Assembly: GCF_039555335.1 (NCBI RefSeq)
Contig: NW_027305496.1
Coordinates: forward strand, 896,001 to 960,000
Length of the DNA: 64,000 nt
Direction: 5' to 3'
Source of the DNA: Amphiura filiformis
Lineage: Eukaryota > Echinodermata > Ophiuroidea > Amphilepidida > Amphiuridae
Numbering within the stretch: position 1 is the first letter of the stretch; each line of letters opens with the position of its first letter. The notes under the pieces are model-generated. The model ran no database searches and had not been told where the DNA came from. It saw nothing but the letters and a program-made list of their open reading frames with translations. The position numbers and the translations under genes were made by a program. Below, piece after piece: positions 1 to 12,480 of the stretch.

Positions 1-1200
1 TTCACACTATTCTTCATATCCTGGCTTGTAGACCACTGTTTTGAATGAAACAATGCCTATGTATAGTAGCTGAGGAAATTACCTTGTCGACAAAGTAACA
101 CTCAATATAATCAATTAACGATATGTTGGCTTAATACTAAATCTAAATTGTATAATTTCTCTTGCTTCAACCTGTACAAAGCATAACGCCAACATGTGTC
201 AGTTATTCATATGCGTATGAATATGCCGAACGAAATATAAACTGAACATCATACCCTCAGGCATAAGATTTATCTTAAAGCTCTTATTGCAATACCATGA
301 ATAATTTTAGACGTGACAATCATGTAAAGGTGCAAGAAAAGGCGGCGGGAAGTTCTTGTTCTATATATGACCAGACGATGAGGCTGAGTTCGTCATGGTT
401 CTCTCGACGGAAGTGATCAATTCATAAGGTAAATAATGGTAGTCTAGTTGACTCTGAAAGGATAACTTATTAAAATCGTTCAATCTTTGAAGTATTTTGG
501 TTCAGAGCCATTATGGGAGAATGCAGTGAGTTTGTTTTCTCCTTGATATATTGTATACCTGTAGTCACGTATTTGAGATTTATCTCGCCAAGATCAAATT
601 GCGTGCTCGTGTCTGTCTATTATGTTATCAAAAGGCGGCAAATACGTCATTACCCATTTGAATTTACAAGTCAACAAGTCAGTCAAATAGTATGGTGTCT
701 CATTTCAAACAAGTTTACATTTCATAGGAACAACGTGTTCAATATCGACTCCTATGACATCAATCGCTACATTCTTATTCAGAAGGAACATTAGTTGTTA
801 TCATCCTAAATATTTTGTTATGAAATAGGATAAAACCAAGATTTACCTTGGGAATCAGTACTTATATTGTGTTACCGCAGATATTAATATACCTGTTAGA
901 AAAGATGTAACGTAAGAAAAACGGTGATATACTTTTAAACAGACACTGGCAAATTTGACAATATCAAGACTAGTATATTCATATATGATTTTACAAAGGA
1001 AACATATTATGTGACTTTACTGGATATCAAGCGTGTTGAAAATCATTGCATCGGATACGACTTTACAATCATTGTTGTTTGTGCTATTGAAAAACTCGTT
1101 ACATTATTCGTAAATGTAATTTCGACAAAAGTGTCTTTTAAAAGGCTTTATTGTTATAGAAGTGACTGCATGACTAGCACGTTGTCGTTTTAACCAAATT
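1..1200. other. No recognised gene; AT-rich flank
   Basis: AT-rich sequence with only short chance reading frames. I see no domain, splice-supported exon or repeat here that I can name. Confidence 0.5.
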
Positions 1201-1201
1201 G

Positions 1202-2128
1202 TAGTACATACATATTCATATCTTTTATTGCATATAAAACCACAGTAAAATACAAAATATATAATACAAGCGGAGCATAGCAATGCAATAATTACGCAAC
1301 AATGGAGAAGACAATATAAATTTGTGGGAAACCAAAGATGGTGGGACAATTGCCAGATACCTCAGCAAATCGACAACCATTATCGCTGCAAAATATTGCG
1401 AGCGCGCTGCTTTGAGCCAATGGCTGCGCTAATGCTGAGGTATCTAGCGATCGCCTTACACCGCCTATTTGAAAAGCCAAGGATTTTTAGTCCGGAGGTG
1501 ACTTTGTTTTGAACACTTCCGAGACTACCTATAATAATGACAATTGTTTTGCATGAATACGGTGTGTCCAGGGTGATGTGCTCATTGAGCGGTTGGTATA
1601 CATTGAATTTGGTGTTATAACATGTGTTAACAAAAGCATCAAATGGGCAAGATATTTCAACAATAAAAGCTTGCATGGTCTGACGATCACAAATAAGGAG
1701 GTCGGGTTTTCTGTGATGGATGTATTGAAAGTCGCCTGTTATGGGTTGGTCACTGAAAATATCTAACTGGGGTGTAGTTTTATAATTTCCTCCCTAATAA
1801 GAGCCACAATACGGTCGTGTCTAGCAACATAAATGTTTCTGAAATGCATACAACCATTCATGATGTGGGATACAGTATCAGCTGGATTATTACAAATACG
1901 ACATGTTTTTGGGTACGTGTTGGGGTAGTATTTGTGCAGGAGAGAATTACACTCTAAAAGTTGTAGGCGTGATTTGAATATAAAACGAACAAGATTATCA
2001 TCTAAAGCCAGATTTGACAAATACTTTGAAGACAAAACCTTATCGCACTTAGTTCTGAATACTCTGCCTTGTGATTCCAGGTTGCTAAGCCTGTTTATGC
2101 GTTTATTGGTATGAGTCTGTTTGAGGTG
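1202..2128 (-). mobile_element. LINE 3' part with zinc knuckle and restriction-like endonuclease (R2/R4-type)
   Basis: Read on the minus strand, 2128-1763 encodes the region after the reverse transcriptase of an RLE-type LINE. It has a CxxC...H....C knuckle (CRICNNPADTVSHIMNGC) followed by RHDRIVALI. 1676-1380 then continues with RKPDLLICDR...FIVEISCP...K, which resembles the PD-(D/E)-K restriction-like endonuclease that follows the knuckle in R2, R4 and NeSL elements. The 3' untranslated part runs to about 1202 and ends in a CATA-type tail on the plus strand. The copy is 5'-truncated and its frame is interrupted. The family is inferred from motif order; the exact clade is uncertain. Confidence 0.7.
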
Positions 2129-2152
2129 GACATACATACATGCATACATACA
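2129..2152. repeat. (CATA)n tail between two LINE copies
   Basis: Short run of CATA and GCATA units. It separates the 5'-truncated end of the LINE at 1202-2128 from the 3' end of the next copy, so it is either a LINE tail or the target microsatellite. Confidence 0.7.
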
Positions 2153-2433
2153 TATTCATATCTTTTATTGCATATAAAACCACAGTACAATACAATATAT
2201 ATAATACAAGCGGAGCATAGCAATGCAATAATTACGCAACAATTATAAAGACATAAAAATTGATGGAAACCAAAGATGGTTGGGACAATTGCCAGATACC
2301 TCAGCAAATCAGCAAGCCATTATCGCTACAAAATAGTTCGAACGCGCTGCTTCCAGATAATATTTGAGCCAATGGCTGCGCTAATGCTGAGGTATCTAGC
2401 AATCGCCTTACACCGCCTATTTGAAAAACCAAG
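2146..2433 (-). mobile_element. Second 3' end of the same RLE-type LINE
   Basis: This stretch is nearly collinear with 1202-1485, including the sequence that starts at ATATTCATATCTTTTATTGC and the CGCCTATTTGAAAA end. It is an independent, shorter 3' fragment of the same family in the same orientation, placed directly upstream of the first copy. A few small insertions separate the two. Confidence 0.7.
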
Positions 2434-3401
2434 CATACATACATACATACATATTTCAAATATTTTATTAGATAACTGCAATTATATACAAAATACAGAG
2501 AACGCCACATAAAGCTCGCAGAGCAGGCGGCAAATTCAAAATCTAATTATAAGCAAAAAGTGAGAAACCATGGAAAACACATGAAAAGCAAAAACTTAAA
2601 TATCACAGCGTGTGTGATGATACACTATATAATAAATAACAATATAAAAATAAAAGCAAGCAAATAATATGGAACAAAAGAAAATCATTGTGTGAAAAGG
2701 TGTGTTTTAAGTCCTTTCTTAAACATTTGAAGTGATGCAACAGAGCGCAGAGCAGGTGGTAAAGTGTTCCACAACCGAGGAGCAACATATGCGAACGATC
2801 TGTCGGCAGAAGATTGAAGAGTGTGAGGTGTGTAAGTTTGTACAGTGAGTCTGGTAGTGTCAGTTGAAGATCGTAAGCCAGTTCGTGCAGGTGAGTTCAG
2901 AGACAAGTTGCAGGCAAGGTATGATGGAGCAAAGCCATTTAGGCACTTGAAAACAATGACAAGGATTTTGAATGTTATTCTGTTCTTGATAGTAAGCCAG
3001 TGGAGCTCTTTAATGAACGGTGTTACATGATCAAGCTTCTTTGCACAGAAAATTAGTTTTGCCGCCCAATTTTGCAGTCTCTGAAGTCTCGCGATGTCAG
3101 TTGCATTTGCTCCAAGTAGAACTGCATTTGCATAGTCGAGACGAGAAAGAATTAACGACCTAACGATGTGGTGGCATGTGTCTCTGTCTAAGAACCGGCG
3201 TATACGTGTTATGTTACGAAGATGGTAAGTGACATTACTACACAAGCTTGTAATGTGGGTTGACATGGAAAGCTGACCATCAAAGATGACACCCAGATTA
3301 CGAACATTGTCAGAGGGAATGATACCATTGTTATCAATTTGAATGGTGTCAACAATGGTGTCAACAGTTCGGCTTGATAAAAGAAGGAAAAAGCCAAGCA
3401 A
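2434..3401 (-). mobile_element. 5'-truncated CR1/L2-like LINE (reverse transcriptase C-terminus)
   Basis: The minus strand carries an open frame of 238 codons (3401-2685). It has the hallmarks of the end of a CR1/L2/Rex-type ORF2: NLGVIFDGQLSM, HLRNI.RIRRFL, SLILSRLDYANAVL, LQNWAAKLIF, HWLTIKNRI and the final LWNTLPPALR...FKKGLKTHLF. A short 3' untranslated region follows to a CATA-repeat tail at 2434-2452. Palm and endonuclease parts are absent, so this is a dead 5'-truncated copy. Confidence 0.85.
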
Positions 3402-4055
3402 TTAGTTTTGGTTGTACGTGACTATATCAAACATTTTATTTGACATCGGTCTGCTATTTTTATAATAACAACTTACGATATCTGAAGTTATGCCGGTAAG
3501 TAAAATGTTGATTCGATATATCCCAGTAATAAAATATTCGAGGGCTCTATCATGTAATTTAAAGGTGCTTTGGCTGCCATTTTGGAAAGCGCCCTCTGAC
3601 CGTAGCTCTGGCAATTTTCCCATTTTGGATCCCAAAATTCTTATTCAACACCCTCGAAAGTACAACAGCAACAGCAACAAAAAATCTATAAATCTGCCTT
3701 GGTAGTCTCACGGTGTGCATACTGTGCTGCTGGCACTAGAACGCTTTGCCAGCGGCCATAAGTATAAATAATATACGCTATCCCTTAATCAAAACAATAA
3801 ATGATATAAGGATAATTGCTAAGTTGTGAGAGCATGGATTAACAACGAACTAATATCGTATTTAAAGCATGTAAAGAAAATGGCCGCATTATCTTAAAAG
3901 ATGCATTATTATTCACACGGGAAACTATACTTTATTTTACAACTCCTGATAATCGTCAAGATAACAGTTTCAGATATCTAATCAGCATAATTTATTTTGA
4001 GACTGTGATGTGCTTTGAGTAATTTAATTTGATTATTTATCTTTGTTTACAATTA
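3402..4055. other. Intergenic, nothing recognised
   Basis: AT-rich sequence with no coding or repeat signal that I can name. Confidence 0.4.
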
Positions 4056-4059
4056 AATT

Positions 4060-4330
4060 CTATTTCATGAGACGTTTTAGGGATTCTCCTCTCAGGCAAC
4101 AAGTTGAACAACAACAAATTGAGTCATATCTAATATTGGATAGTTGGGAATTCTCCTGAGATTTTAAAGTGATTATTCTAGCACATCGCTTCTGTAAAAC
4201 ACATAATTTACGTACATCTTCATTGAAGCCACTAAACCACACTACCCTACAATAGTCGAACTGCGGTTGGATAAGAGCCTTATATAAAACATTACGAGTG
4301 CGAACGTCAAGAAATGTTTTAAAGGCGCAC
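4060..4330 (-). mobile_element. LINE reverse transcriptase fragment
   Basis: The minus strand reads a short LINE-like tract with VVWFSGFNEDVRKLCVLQ followed by KRCARIIT. This matches the usual post-palm pattern in CR1/L2/RTE-type elements (...QPxFDYCxxVW...LQKRCARII). Only this part is left, in a decayed state. It differs from the copies at 2434-3401 and 38583-40050. Confidence 0.6.
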
Positions 4331-5089
4331 TCAGAGATCGGTCAATCCCATGGAACACTGTTCTTTTTCTTGCAGTTTCAGAATATTTACTAGTGTAGTA
4401 ATTAATCCCTACCAGGAATAAGCAAAATGCTATGTTTTCTAATAAATAGAGCCAAAAGAAAACACCCTGTGCCCAGGCATAAGAGGATTATGGTCTTACG
4501 ATCGAAACAATTTCAGATTTCAGCAGACAATTTCAGGATTGCAAAGTCGCGATTTGGTAGCCCAATTGGGAGATTCCCCAACGATTTTTTGACAATTGCC
4601 TTTCCCAATGATTAAGAGTAAAATTGAACCGCGTTTTCATGATTGTTTCTTGCAACTTTGGTAATTTCATATTTCATAGGAATGCTTGAGAAAAAAATGT
4701 GTTTCGCAAATTTGGTAATTTCCTGTTTCATAGGAATGATTGAGAAAAAAATGAGATATTTGACCGGCCGCGATTCAGGCTGAAAATTAATTTGGCGGCA
4801 GCCCTGGACTGTTCAACTGCTGTTTACTTCCTGGTTTATAACTAGCTGCACGTACGAGATCCAGGGGACGAGATGTGTCAGAAATACTTTGAGTTTGAAT
4901 ATCGAAACTGTAAATTTATCCAAGGAGTTGTGGATGTAATATGATATGCTAGCGGTATTTACCACTGTGCAGCTCGATCAGCGAGGAAATTTTGGACCAC
5001 AAATAACAGTAGAAAGAAGGTATATTGCAAATAAAACGTCAATAACAATATGACGGACTTGTGTGGGATGATGGCATTGCCTCAAAAGT

Positions 5090-5560
5090 TGGCACACTGT
5101 GTGCATAACATGAATAGACTAGAATTTCGAGAATGGCGCACTGCCAGGAAAGTTTGACCCTTTTGGTGAAAAATTGGACAACTGGGAGGCCTATCAAGAA
5201 CGATTAGAAATATTTTTCACTGCTGGTGATGATGCGTTGAGGTGATCATACCTGGTGGATGATGTAAATAAAAATAATCCCCATCATCCTGACATTCATA
5301 ATCATATGAAATGAGCTGTGTACAAGTAGATATGAACAGGCATGGAATGATTGTGACCGTCCGGAGATGCTACATTATTTTGTAAGCTATTTGAAGTTAA
5401 AAATCTGCTGGCACCGGAGAAATCGTTACATGGATCGAATTTAGGGTACTGAAAAGCACTACAATGTGTCCACATTGGCCATGACTGGGTTGCAGTAATT
5501 CCCTGAGAATAGTCAATACAGATTCCAAACAGATAAAATTTACCTCATATCAGTTTTAGT
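5090..5560 (+). mobile_element. Fossil Ty3/gypsy-like gag fragment
   Basis: Pieces of the plus strand resemble the start of a Ty3/gypsy-type gag of the kind common in invertebrates, with a conserved WEAYQERLEIFF block and, downstream, a LLAPEK-like block. The fragment is short, carries several breaks, and has no protease, reverse transcriptase, integrase or terminal repeats nearby. It looks old. The call rests on motif resemblance only. Confidence 0.45.
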
Positions 5561-6070
5561 TGTCCTTAAAGCCTCCAGCATACCAATGACAATCCTTTAT
5601 TGTGTCCGTTTGTCTGCAATGCGCGTGCGCCACGCCGCTCAGCGGCAAGCGGCAGGGTAGTATGAAACCAGCATAATAACTCCAAATTGACTTGACATTG
5701 AATTCCATTTGCTCAATTTCATACCAAAATCAAGGAAAACATGGTTTTGTTACTACAAAATATCATGGAAATCACACAGGTCATATCTGGTATTGCGGTA
5801 GGCCACTCATATGAATGGGGATACGGGGATGATATACCACCAGTCATGTGAAGAGGGTCCGGTGTTATACCATCAGCCATTTGGAGGAGAATGGAATGGA
5901 CAAGGTGATACGGATTATACCATCAGTCATGTTAAGTAGAGGGATGGTATGGGATCAGGCTACCACTTATTGGTTTAAAAGGAAACATTACATTAGGCAT
6001 AAAGTATAACTATGAGGAATATGTCAGCTTTCGTCGTATGCCAATATCTAATGAGTTTGTGCGTGGGTAA
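5561..6070. other. Intergenic, nothing recognised
   Basis: No gene. A loosely repeated motif around ATACCACCAGTCATGT / ATACCATCAGTCATGT occurs at 5830-5940. Confidence 0.4.
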
Positions 6071-6145
6071 TTTAAAGGTGTATTTCGTGATCATAGCATC
6101 ATCTTTTTATGACATTCTCCAGTAGATATCCACGAATAAAGCTTA
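6071..6145 (+). mobile_element. Solo end of the TTAA-type MITE family found at 16541-16857
   Basis: The sequence after TTAAAGG (GTATTTCGTGATCATAGCATC... to ATATCCACGAATAAA) matches the inverted terminal region of the MITE at 16541-16857. Only one end is present. Confidence 0.55.
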
Positions 6146-7290
6146 TTTTAGTTGATCGTCTATGCACATTTGTGTCAGTGTGTTTGATAAATTTTATAGC
6201 GAGGTTGAAATCACTATTTTCAATACCGAATATTCGCAGTCGATGAATCGGTCCTTAAGCTGTTGTTACTGGTCGGATCTTCATCTCCGTGCTTTTCAGA
6301 GATTCTATGTTACCTTTCCATGCATACCAATTTATACCTTTACCATATGTAGTGTCTCCGTAGACTCCGTTGAGGTTGGATTCATGGCAGCTATTATACC
6401 ACCAAGCACCGGTACTCTCGACAGCACAGTTGGCAGAATATGGATCATTGTCCTGGTCCTTCGTTGTAAATAGTCGTTGATCATGGATCCCCAAGGAATC
6501 ACCTGATGGTACAAATAGCATGAATAGAGTCAGTGGCATCCGCAGGTTTGAAAAAAAAAGTGGGGTTGCATGGGACTAGATTCCCCCACTGTAATTGCAG
6601 GGGGACCACGTCCCCTCCAGACCCCACTTTGCCAACGTTAATAAAGAGAGTATATACGTAGCAGTCAATGGCGCTGGCAAACAAAGAACAAAGAGTAGCC
6701 GCCATGTTTCCGTTCAGGGGCGCACCATTTCATTTCTAGGAATAAAAAAAAATACATACATTACACAAAAACTCGCATGCCCCCCCCCTCCGCGAATCAA
6801 ATGGTGCGTCCCTCGCACTTGCTCACAATAATAATTATTAAACACTTACCGTAGACGGGTATCTTTAAATCGCAAAAAAAACCCCACACAAATTCACTTT
6901 TATTACCGACCCTACAAATAACCAATATAAGACTTGACCCTTATTAAGTAGTTAAATTTCGTATAGAAATGGTATCAATTGTAATTGAATACATATCAGC
7001 CAAAATCATGAAAATATGCTATTGTGTTTTTCGATATGAAGAATTACTTTTAGCCTGAAAAGTTTGCACGGTCCTAAATAACTCAGTAAGCCAGTGAACA
7101 AGCTTATACGATGTTAAGGGTCACGTGCTTTTCCTGTCAATAGTCCCGGTTTTTTAATTGTCAGATAGATCAATTATTTAGCCTAATTGCTTATTGATTG
7201 TGTCATATGGACTGCACGGTCGATAGATCTATTAACAATTGTTCGATAAATTTATTAGCAGTTGATTGATCGCTGGAATAAGTGATTTTA

Positions 7291-7345
7291 AACAGTTTAA
7301 AATAATTAATAACCTTAAAAGGTTCTTAATTATTTTAAACTGTTG
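7291..7345. repeat. Short near-perfect hairpin in the FReD intron
   Basis: AACAGTTTAAAATAATTAA is followed after a small centre (AACCTT/AAGGTT) by its reverse complement. The stem is about 25 bp with one mismatch. It may be the remnant of a tiny inverted-repeat element. Confidence 0.7.
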
Positions 7346-7777
7346 TGATTTGGTAGTTCACAGCATCTTACGAATGGAAGTGAGCTTATTCAAAAACTGC
7401 ATTTCTCAATTCATAGCGAGCGTGTAGAAGAATTAAAATATCACAGATATACGTTTATAGGTGCTGCGGTTCTTTAGTTACGTTGTAAAGAGGGCTGAAA
7501 CAGCAACACTTTTGTAAAACGTACATAACTCATTAACAACAATAAATTAAGCAAGTTTTCAAAGTATACGATTTGTAGAACTAACTTTTGCAAAACATCA
7601 AGGTGTTGATTTTCAATAATATATTGATCTAGATAATAAAAATCGATTTTTAGGTTGCTTCGACCAACAATACCTCGTCTACCCTTAAGGGGTTGTTTGA
7701 TTTACCTGCTGTTCCATTATACCCATTAACAGTTAGCTTGTACTTGGCGTCCGCATCTCCGATACGGAAGTGGGTGT

Positions 7778-8134
7778 AATGAGCATTAGTCTCCACAGCA
7801 GCCAGTTTGGTTCCGCTCCCTCCACACAAACAGTCTGCCAATGATCACGAACTGGTCCTTTTTGATTCGCTAACGGTTTTCTGCCGACGTCATCCAGCTT
7901 GACGTCAAACAAAGCTTTCAATTGGTCGATCGGGTAGACGGCTACTTTATTATTCATGAGCAATTTTGACCTGCCATCTCGCCAGCTGAGTGAGGTCAAT
8001 CAAGTTCCCGTATGTACAGCTCTACGGCTACAATCGTGTAGCCAATCAGAAACGGCGTTATAAGTGGCAATTGGCAGACTGTTTGTGTGGAGGGAGCGGA
8101 ACCAAACTGGCTGCTGTGGAGACTAAATGAGCAT
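7778..8134. mobile_element. 339-bp non-autonomous DNA transposon (Mutator-like) with 9-bp TSD
   Basis: The element at 7787-8125 has 56-bp perfect terminal inverted repeats (7787-7842 and 8070-8125, starting TAGTCTCCACAGCAGCC). It is flanked by a 9-bp direct duplication AATGAGCAT at 7778-7786 and 8126-8134. Removing the element and one duplication restores the exon sequence GCC TAT GCT CAT TAC ACC CAC, which reads AYAHYTH of the FReD domain, so both boundaries are exact. Long inverted repeats with a 9-bp duplication fit Mutator-like elements. The 227-bp interior encodes nothing recognisable. Confidence 0.9.
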
Positions 8135-8802
8135 AGGCGCTATTTCCGCTATTGTCTTCCATGTCTACACGCAGCTCGTAGGTGCCTTGGTTTGTTATTG
8201 CAAATATGTTATCATTTCCAAGCCAAAACTCCAGGTCTTTGTTTCCGAATCCTTGCTTGTATGAATTCCAGTCTCGGTTAAAGTTCTCGCTACCATCCTT
8301 CCGACGTTGAAAAACCTATAAAGAGAAGAGGAGTCGTGTCCGCGCCATGGGCTTATACATTTAAACGGTGGCGTAGCTGGGGCGTTGTCCCGTGGGAGAT
8401 GTTTTTTTGTTTGTTTTTTTCCCCAGAGATATTATACAATGAGATGAGACACCCTATACACACTGTCTATACCGATGCTGAGGACAGCAACAATGTGACT
8501 GTTTATTAATTAATCCATGTACGTGTTGAATCAGTCACATAAGAGCGTTTTGCTTTATAGTTTCGGGCCAGACTGTCAGGAACGGAACAAACTGGTTGTG
8601 TACTGTGTGCGAGAACTGTCCTCAAACTACCTCCGGATTATCTCGAGCCTGATTTTCTCTATATTAACTAGCAGGGAGTGCTCCATGTTAGTGACTTCGG
8701 TGATTCCAGTAATTAGGGGTCCAGTTTATCTGTGGAATTTTGTCAGGAAATTTGATTGAGAGAGAGTACACAGATTACTCCCAATATTCATTTATTTGTT
8801 TA

Positions 8803-9203
<401 letters not shown>

Positions 9204-9539
9204 TCTTACTAGCCATCCACCGCCATCAGTCACCATGTCACAGTAAACTTCAATTGGTCCTTGGGATGCTGGGTAAATAGTGTATACACCACTCGTATCG
9301 ATACCGGCCTGTTGAATGTCGAAGCAGTGTCTAGGTATAACTGTATGGATATGTGTATACAACATTAACACTAGCAGATAATTATTCTTACGATAATACG
9401 CGCCCGACCCCAGTATCTCATGATCTGTGGAAATGTGGGGTAATTCCCTGATCGGGGATCGCTGTGGACATTGCATGCCCCACAATATTGGGGGAGGAGG
9501 GGGGGGGGAGTGTATTGTAAACATTTGGTATTCAACCAT

Positions 9540-10345
9540 ATTTCATGTCGAAATTTTCTTGAAATTTACTTGAAATTCCATTGCTAGATAATAACCCTTG
9601 CATCAAACCACAACACAATGAGTCCCACATTAAGATTTCCAAAATTATATCCCGCCGTTTTTACCATCTGATCTCCGGGATGCAATGTAGAGATTACAAA
9701 ATGTTTCACGCACCTGGAATACATGAAGAATGCATTGCAAAGATCACCAATATGCTTTTAATAATAAAAAAAAAAAAAAAAAAACAATACCTGATTGTGT
9801 TTTAATTTTTTTTTCCGATTTTGCAGAAAAGAATTCAAATATTTTTAATATATTCATTGTATTTAATTTTGAGTTGGTAAATACCTATATTCTAAATCAT
9901 AACGATATTTTTACATTTCATATTGAAAATCATATTTTTTTCAGGAAAATAATGATACCAAATTTATGAAAATGTTCATTTTGGGCTCTACATTGACAAA
10001 ACCACTTCACTGCATGCACACGGTGACATGTATACATATGTACAGTGGCGTACCGTGGCCGCTCCTACCCGGGGGGGGGGGGGTCTGAAGAAAATTCAAT
10101 TTTGCCGCCCCTACCTCAACAGCCCGAATAGGTTGACCAAATTTTTTTTTCGTTGCTTTTAAAAAGTGAAGAGCAAAAAAAAAAAAAAAAGAAAAGAAAA
10201 GCACAATTTGGTCAACATTTCTTATACTTTTCAAAATTTTCCGCCTTTTTTTCTTAACTAAATATTTTTGCCGCCCCTTCTTCTTCCACTGCCCCTTCGT
10301 TTTGCCACCCATTCGTTTTGCCGCTGCAATGAGCCTTAATGTTCA
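9540..10345. other. Low-complexity flank, no gene
   Basis: Contains A-runs at 9766-9783 and 10173-10190 and a G-run at 10071-10082, but no gene. The stretch 10045-10330 repeats short TTTTGCCGCCCCT-like phrases and may be part of a dispersed repeat. Confidence 0.4.
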
Positions 10346-10349
10346 TTGC

Positions 10350-12480
10350 AGCTAGTCAGAACGGACTTTCGACACACGGTATAGTTGACTAATAAGATCA
10401 ATAATGTGACCAGGGAATCCCATCCTTCTCATTGTCTTCCACAATTTGGTGTGACTGACACAGTCAAATACCTTGATGCTGTCAATGAAGCACATATAAA
10501 GTGGTAGTCTGTGATCTTTACACGTCTCAATTATATTCCTGATGTTTACGATCTTGTCTTTAGTTCCTCTTCCTTCTCGAAAGCCAGCCTGCTCCTCAGA
10601 AATCTCCTGGTCAGGTGAATTTACAGGTGAATTTGCATTCTTCATTTGATCCATTGCCTGTTCCACTTCTGATCGAAGTGGCGGCGGCTCCTCTTCCATA
10701 ATTTCACCGCGAGTATACACTTGTTGGTCTTGTGCCTCAAACAGTTTTGCGCTATATTCCACCCACCTTTTCTTGATATCGTCACTTTCAGTGAGTTGAT
10801 CACCGTGGCTGACACAGTCAAATGCCTTGCTGTTGTCAATGAAGCACATATAAAGTGGTTGTCTATGATCTTTACACGTCTCAATTATATTCCTGATGTT
10901 TACGATCTGGTCTTTAGTCCCTCTTCCTTCTCGAAAGCCAGCCTGCTCCTCAGAAATCTCCTGGTCTAGTTTTAGCTTCAGCCTTCTGATGATGGTCTTT
11001 AGCAGAATCTTACTTGCATGGCATATCAAGCTGATGGTGCGATAGTTGGAACGCTCTTTTAAGTTACCCTTCTTGGGGAGTGGAACAAATACAGCTCTGC
11101 ACAAGCGCCACATTATGTCAACACCTTCCTTGCATGTCTCTTTCTATAGCTCTGCTGGTATTTCATCAATGCCAGGTTAATTTGCATTCTTCATTTGATC
11201 CATTGCCTGTTCCATTTCTGATCGAAGTGGCGGCGGCTCCTCTTCCATAATTTCACCGCGAGTATAAACTTGTTGGTCTTGTCCCTCAAACAGTTTGGTG
11301 CTATATTCCGCCCACCTTTTCTTGATATCGTCACTTTCAGTTAGTGTAATGCCATTTGCATCATTTATTACATCCATTCATGGAACACACTTCTTTGTTA
11401 ACGGCCGCTTTCGAATCACCTTCACATCTCTCCATTTCCTAACATTTTCTTTCGATGAAGGTCCCCTTATCTTCCTTTATACTCTTAGCAACCTTCTTGT
11501 TCAGCCGTGACCTTTTATCCTGATCACCAGCTGCTTTTGCTTCTTTCCTGCTGTCAGCTAAATCCAGTGTGTGTTGGGGGTATTCTTGACTGTTTCCTTT
11601 ATGCCCTCCCACAGTTCATTTGGTGTCTGTTCCTCCTCGGTCACTTTCATTAACTGCTCACACTTGTTCTTTACCTCAACAGCATACTGATCCGGGATGT
11701 TAACAACGTCATACCTGATTGGTGACCTGCTTCCTTTCTTTCCTTTCAATCTCGATTTTAACTTAGCTACAAGAAGTTGATGGTCGCTACCACAATCTGC
11801 ACTTGGCCTTACATTTTGGAGTATTGACATCCATCTCTTCTGAACCATGATGTAGTAAATCTGGTTTCTTGTTCTGTCACCAAGTCCACAGCCTCCGTGG
11901 ATAATGTTCGAAAAGTGTGTTTCCGATGACCAAGTTATTTATCGCACAGAAATTATACCGAAATCATTCCAAGCCCATGTTTGCCTACAATGTCAGGCTC
12001 TTCACTGCTCTTTCCAATTTTGTGCATTCCAATCACCCAGTACAATGAGCAGGTCTCTCTTTGGAATACTGTCTAAAGGTCCCTTGATCATCTCATATAT
12101 AAAACTCTATGATCTCTGAGTCAGGTGCACCTGTTGAAGGTGCATGTACTTGCATCAAAGAAATATTGATGGGATTTCCTTGTAGTCTTAAGGTCATCGT
12201 CCTCTCATTGACCTCATTGACGATTTTATATCATATCACAGACTTAGTAATTGACTTCCCGACAATGAAACCAACCCCTTTCCGTTTCTTTCCACTTTCC
12301 ATTCCTGAGTAGATGACCATATTGCCACCATCAGTTGTAAATCTTTCTTGTCCGAGCCACTACAGTTCTGATACTCCCAATATCTGGATATCTTTGCCAA
12401 TAATCTCCTTTTCTACTATTTCTACCAGCGTTTGAAATAAGGCGCGTCTTTGCGTCAAATACCCTTAACCTTTGGCACGG
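10350..12480 (-). mobile_element. Broken APE-type LINE (RTE/BovB-like) with internal duplication
   Basis: Minus-strand pieces follow the order of an APE endonuclease plus reverse transcriptase element. A GDWNA endonuclease motif lies near 12020-12040. GDRTRNQIYYI...CGSDHQLLVAKLK lies at 11890-11750. LTESDDIKKRW...LFEGQDQQVYTRGE follows at 11340-11220, and the RT block FVPLPKKGNLKERSNYRTI...EEQAGFREGRGTKDQ...YMCFIDNSKAFDCV spans 11110-10800. The stretch 10455-10790 repeats part of this RT and linker region. The frame is interrupted several times and the 3' part of the RT is missing. Similar elements are often mis-annotated as craniofacial development protein 2-like. Confidence 0.85.

Noticed and set aside
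513-794. 93-codon frame near the left edge
   Set aside because: AT-rich chance frame without recognisable features.
10007-10312. Lysine/phenylalanine-rich frame on the minus strand
   Set aside because: Arises from poly-A/T and poly-G runs.
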